From an uncultured Mycoplasma sp. (GTDB lineage Bacteria > Bacillota_I > Bacilli_A > RF39 > UBA660), in assembly GCA_946554525.1 (NCBI GenBank), contig CAMNSE010000012.1, positions 1 to 34,363 on the forward strand: DNA of 34,363 bases, read 5' to 3'. The position numbers and the translations under genes were made by a program. Under the pieces are notes generated by a model. The model was not told the origin of the DNA and made no database searches. It saw nothing but the letters and a program-made list of their open reading frames with translations. Within the stretch, counting starts at the first letter, position 1, and each line of letters opens with the position of its first letter. Shown here piece after piece: positions 32,255 to 34,363 of the stretch.

Positions 32255-33712
32255 ATGAAGAAGTATGATGTAATTGTAGTAGGAGCTGGACCTAGCGGAG
32301 TATTCTTAGCTTATGAAATGTTACAATTAGATAAAACTAAAAAAGTGTTATTAATTGAACAAGGTAAGGCTGTAGAAAAAAGGTGCTGTCCCATTGAAAA
32401 AGTCGGGAAATGTGTAAATTGTTCTATGTGTAACATTACTTGTGGATTTTCTGGAGCAGGGGCTTTTTCTGACGGAAAATTATCTTTATATAATAAAGAT
32501 GATGATAATCTTTATGTTGGTGGATATTTGCATGAATATGTTGGTGTTAAAAGAACAAAAGAATTAATTGACTATGTTGATAGTATTTATTTGCATTTTG
32601 GTGCAGATCCTAAACTTGAAGGAGTAGAATATAAATCTGAAGTAGACGAAATAGCTAAAAAAGCAAAAAAAGAAAATCTTAATTTAATTAATATTCCAAT
32701 TAGACATTTAGGAACTGAGAAAAGTCATGAAATATATACTCGTATTGAAAATTATTTATTAGAGCATGGTGTTGAAATTTTATTTGATACTTGTGTTAGT
32801 GATTTATATATTGATGATAATCAAGCTAGGGGAGTATACATTAGACCCGTTTCTAAGCTAAATAATGAAGAATATCAAGATGAATTAATTGAGGGTGAAA
32901 ATATTGTTTTAGCTGTAGGAAGAAAAGGAGCTAATTGGTTAGTTGATATGTGTGAGGCACATAACATTAAAAAATCCAGTGGTATTGTAGATATCGGCGT
33001 AAGATTTGAACTTCCCGATAAAGTAATGAGTGAAATAAACAAATATATGTATGAAGCAAAGTTTATTGGAAGACCAGGACCTTTTCATGATAAAGTAAGA
33101 ACATTTTGTCAAAATCCTAGCGGCTTTGTTTCTACTGAAGTGTACGATAATAAAATTACAATTGTAAATGGGCATTCGTATAAAGAGAGAAAAAGTACAA
33201 ATACCAATTTAGCAATTTTAGTATCTCATCATTTTAGTACTCCATTTAATAAGCCAATTGAATATGGAAGAAACGTGGCTAAAAATTTAAATGCATTGGG
33301 AAATGGCAGAATTGTTGTTCAAAGATTAGGAGATATTTATCGTGGAAAAAGAACTTGGGATGAAGAGTTAAAAAATAATTCTGTTAAGCCTACACTTACA
33401 AGCGCAGTTGCGGGAGATATAACATTCGCATTGGGATATCGTACAATGACAGATATTTTGGAGTTTATTCGCAGTGTAGATAAAGTAATTGAAGGATTTG
33501 CCCACCCAGATAATTTATTATATGGACCTGAAATTAAGTTTTATAGTAATAAATTAGAAATATCAGATAATTTCCAAACAAGTGTCAAATCGCTATATTC
33601 AATTGGAGATGGTGGTGGACTTACACATGGACTTATGATGGCATCAGCTTCTGGAGTAGAATTAGCTCGTAATTTAATAAAAAAAATTAAGCAAGAAAAA
33701 AATAGACTTTAA
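32255..33712 (+). CDS. FAD-dependent dehydrogenase (COG2509 type)
   Basis: A 485-residue protein with an N-terminal dinucleotide-binding fold (VVGAGPSG, 8-15) and a second FAD-binding segment at the end (SIGDGGGLTHGLMMASASGVELA). Residues about 44-70 have an unusual Cys cluster, RCCPIEKVGKCVNCSMCNITCGFSGAGAFSDGKL. This Cys block followed by GFSGAGAFSDGKL is characteristic of the COG2509 group of uncharacterised dehydrogenases and could hold an iron-sulfur cluster or disulfides. Cytoplasmic. The GGGAG ribosome site precedes the ATG. The substrate is unknown. Confidence 0.88.
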   Translation: MKKYDVIVVGAGPSGVFLAYEMLQLDKTKKVLLIEQGKAVEKRCCPIEKVGKCVNCSMCNITCGFSGAGAFSDGKLSLYNKDDDNLYVGGYLHEYVGVKRTKELIDYVDSIYLHFGADPKLEGVEYKSEVDEIAKKAKKENLNLINIPIRHLGTEKSHEIYTRIENYLLEHGVEILFDTCVSDLYIDDNQARGVYIRPVSKLNNEEYQDELIEGENIVLAVGRKGANWLVDMCEAHNIKKSSGIVDIGVRFELPDKVMSEINKYMYEAKFIGRPGPFHDKVRTFCQNPSGFVSTEVYDNKITIVNGHSYKERKSTNTNLAILVSHHFSTPFNKPIEYGRNVAKNLNALGNGRIVVQRLGDIYRGKRTWDEELKNNSVKPTLTSAVAGDITFALGYRTMTDILEFIRSVDKVIEGFAHPDNLLYGPEIKFYSNKLEISDNFQTSVKSLYSIGDGGGLTHGLMMASASGVELARNLIKKIKQEKNRL

Positions 33713-33735
33713 TGTCTACTTACTTGCTTTTTTCT
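33690..33735. terminator. Terminator between the dehydrogenase gene and the convergent small gene
   Basis: AAGCAAG pairs with CTTGCTT, with the inner stem TAGACTTTAATGTCTA, followed rightwards by more T. Leftwards the A-rich stretch gives T. It overlaps the 3' ends of both genes. Confidence 0.6.
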
Positions 33736-33835
33736 TTTTATCTACATTTTTATTAATAAATCTAACTTTAACACCTTTAACAAGTCCAAATTGTTTTTTT
33801 ACACCTTCAGGTAAGTTTTTCTTAATTGTTTTCAA
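33716..33835 (-). CDS. Small basic protein, 39 residues, TTG start
   Basis: A short protein, MKTIKKNLPEGVKKQFGLVK..., very rich in Lys (13 of 39) with no acidic stretch. AAGGAGGTG, near-perfect, lies six bases before a TTG codon, and the frame runs to a stop at 33716. Strong Shine-Dalgarno and clean frame support translation. It could bind nucleic acid or be a small acid-soluble spore-type protein, but it matches none that I know. Confidence 0.55.
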   Translation of the reverse strand: MKTIKKNLPEGVKKQFGLVKGVKVRFINKNVDKKKKASK

Positions 33836-33918
33836 AAAGGCACCTCCTTAAAACTCATCTATCTAATTATATCACTAATTATTTAAAAAATATACTTTTT
33901 TCTGTTAAGCTAAAAAAG

Positions 33919-33950
33919 AAACCCAAATTATTAATTTGGGTTTTAGCTAT
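33919..33950 (-). terminator. Terminator of the collagen-like gene
   Basis: On the minus strand AAACCCAAATTA pairs with TAATTTGGGTTT, followed by CTTTTTT. It is the first feature after the stop codon. Confidence 0.75.
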
Positions 33951-34363
33951 TTAGGCTCCTGCGGGTCCGGTAGGCCCTTGAGGTATTGTTAAATTTAGTA
34001 CAAAGTTTGGAGCAGTTCCAGTAATAGTAGCTGTAGCATTACTTCCTGGAGCCCCGGTTGTAACAGTTCCGATAATTAATGTTGGTGTAGCACCAGTAGG
34101 ACCGGTAGGTCCAGTAATACCTTGGATACCCTGAAGACCTTGAGGTCCAGTAGCACCAGTAGCGCCAGTAGGACCGGTAGGTCCAGTAATACCTTGAATA
34201 CCCTGAAGACCTTGAGGTCCAGTCGCACCAGTAGCACCAGTAGGACCGGTAGGTCCAGTAATACCTTGGATACCCTGAAGACCTTGAGGCCCAGTCGCAC
34301 CAGTAGCGCCAGTAGGACCGGTAGGTCCAGTAATACCTTGGATACCCTGAAGACCTTGAGGTC
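33951..34363 (-). CDS. Collagen-like repeat protein, C-terminal part (start outside window)
   Basis: At least 136 residues of the end of a surface-fibre protein; the start lies beyond 34363. The visible frame is an unbroken Gly-X-Y series: units of eight triplets ([24 protein letters not shown]) repeated with a 72-base period, then a short C-terminal cap beginning [16 protein letters not shown] and ending in GPTGPAGA. Such proteins form triple-helical fibres, as in BclA on the exosporium of Bacillus spores, and the cap may nucleate trimers. With SpoVID- and CotS-like genes in the window, a spore-surface role is attractive but not proven. Another frame of the same DNA also stays open because of the repeats; only the Gly-X-Y frame makes sense. 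Confidence 0.85.
   Translation of the reverse strand, partial: PQGLQGIQGITGPTGPTGATGATGPQGLQGIQGITGPTGPTGATGATGPQGLQGIQGITGPTGPTGATGATGPQGLQGIQGITGPTGPTGATPTLIIGTVTTGAPGSNATATITGTAPNFVLNLTIPQGPTGPAGA
34101..34363 (-). repeat. 72-bp tandem repeats in the collagen-like gene
   Basis: The marker ACCGGTAGG recurs at 34101, 34173, 34245 and 34317, exactly 72 bases apart. Copies differ at only a few third-position bases, so the array is recent or kept uniform and likely changes length between strains. Confidence 0.92.

Noticed and set aside
34076-34300. Minus-strand ORF with Leu/Val-rich 24-residue repeats
   Set aside because: It is a second frame of the collagen repeat DNA. The Gly-X-Y frame explains the repeat and ends with a cap and terminator; this frame has no ribosome site.

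Overview
This is a very AT-rich window with the standard genetic code (TGA is used as a stop), Shine-Dalgarno starts, encoded CCA ends on tRNAs, a single-membrane type cell-envelope gene set and spore-coat genes. I infer a low-GC Firmicutes of the class Bacilli, probably a spore-forming relative of the gut Erysipelotrichia/RF39-type lineages. The phylum-level call is fairly safe; the finer one is only an inference.

Layout. 1-2130 is an accessory-looking stretch: small terminated RNAs, a gene remnant with no start codon (362-622) and an orphan 436-residue protein. 2237-6757 carries a transglutaminase-like protein, a DUF3137-LemA pair, a PAP2 phosphatase and an LCP (LytR-CpsA-Psr) enzyme. 6795-7117 looks like a type I toxin-antitoxin locus: a 27-residue hydrophobic peptide gene on the minus strand, converging with a promoter-to-terminator antisense RNA. 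7164-8644 (minus) is a two-gene unit: a metallophosphoesterase with altered metal-ligand motifs and a CPBP protease. 8792-11263 encodes a large YfhO-family membrane protein.

11280-21528 is a Tad (type IVc) pilus region in two blocks. Block one is a promoter, four small tandem paralogues sharing an MKEAxG-like N-terminus, and a TadZ-like protein with a degenerate P-loop. Block two (from 16644) is a Flp pilin with a textbook processing site, two TadE/TadG-like pseudopilins, TadZ, CpaF/TadA, TadB and TadC. Between the blocks lie a membrane-anchored protein, the Obg GTPase and a DUF192 protein.

21556-28403 holds a short ribosomal protein L28 gene behind a perfect 21-bp palindrome, then a SpoVID/SipL-like spore-coat assembly protein overlapping a CotS/YsxE-like pseudokinase behind a sigma-E-like promoter. 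Next come a tail-anchored protein, YutD, a protein with a duplicated proline-rich segment, a possible YutH-like protein, a NifU-domain protein, an S1-domain protein and an unrecognised gene. 28519-29262 is a tRNA cluster (Leu; then Ser, fMet, Asp, Phe) flanked by inverted copies of one terminator. 29461-33712 encodes a glycosyltransferase, an HD phosphohydrolase, two small membrane proteins and a Cys-rich FAD-dependent dehydrogenase. A 39-residue basic protein follows, and the window ends inside a collagen-like protein with perfectly phased 72-bp repeats.

The main theme is the cell surface: pilus assembly, wall-polymer enzymes, spore coat and a collagen-like fibre. The most interesting loci are the type I toxin-antitoxin candidate, the MKEAxG pilin-like family with its degenerate TadZ partner, and the metallophosphoesterase with lost metal ligands. 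All identifications come from reading motifs; no database search was run.
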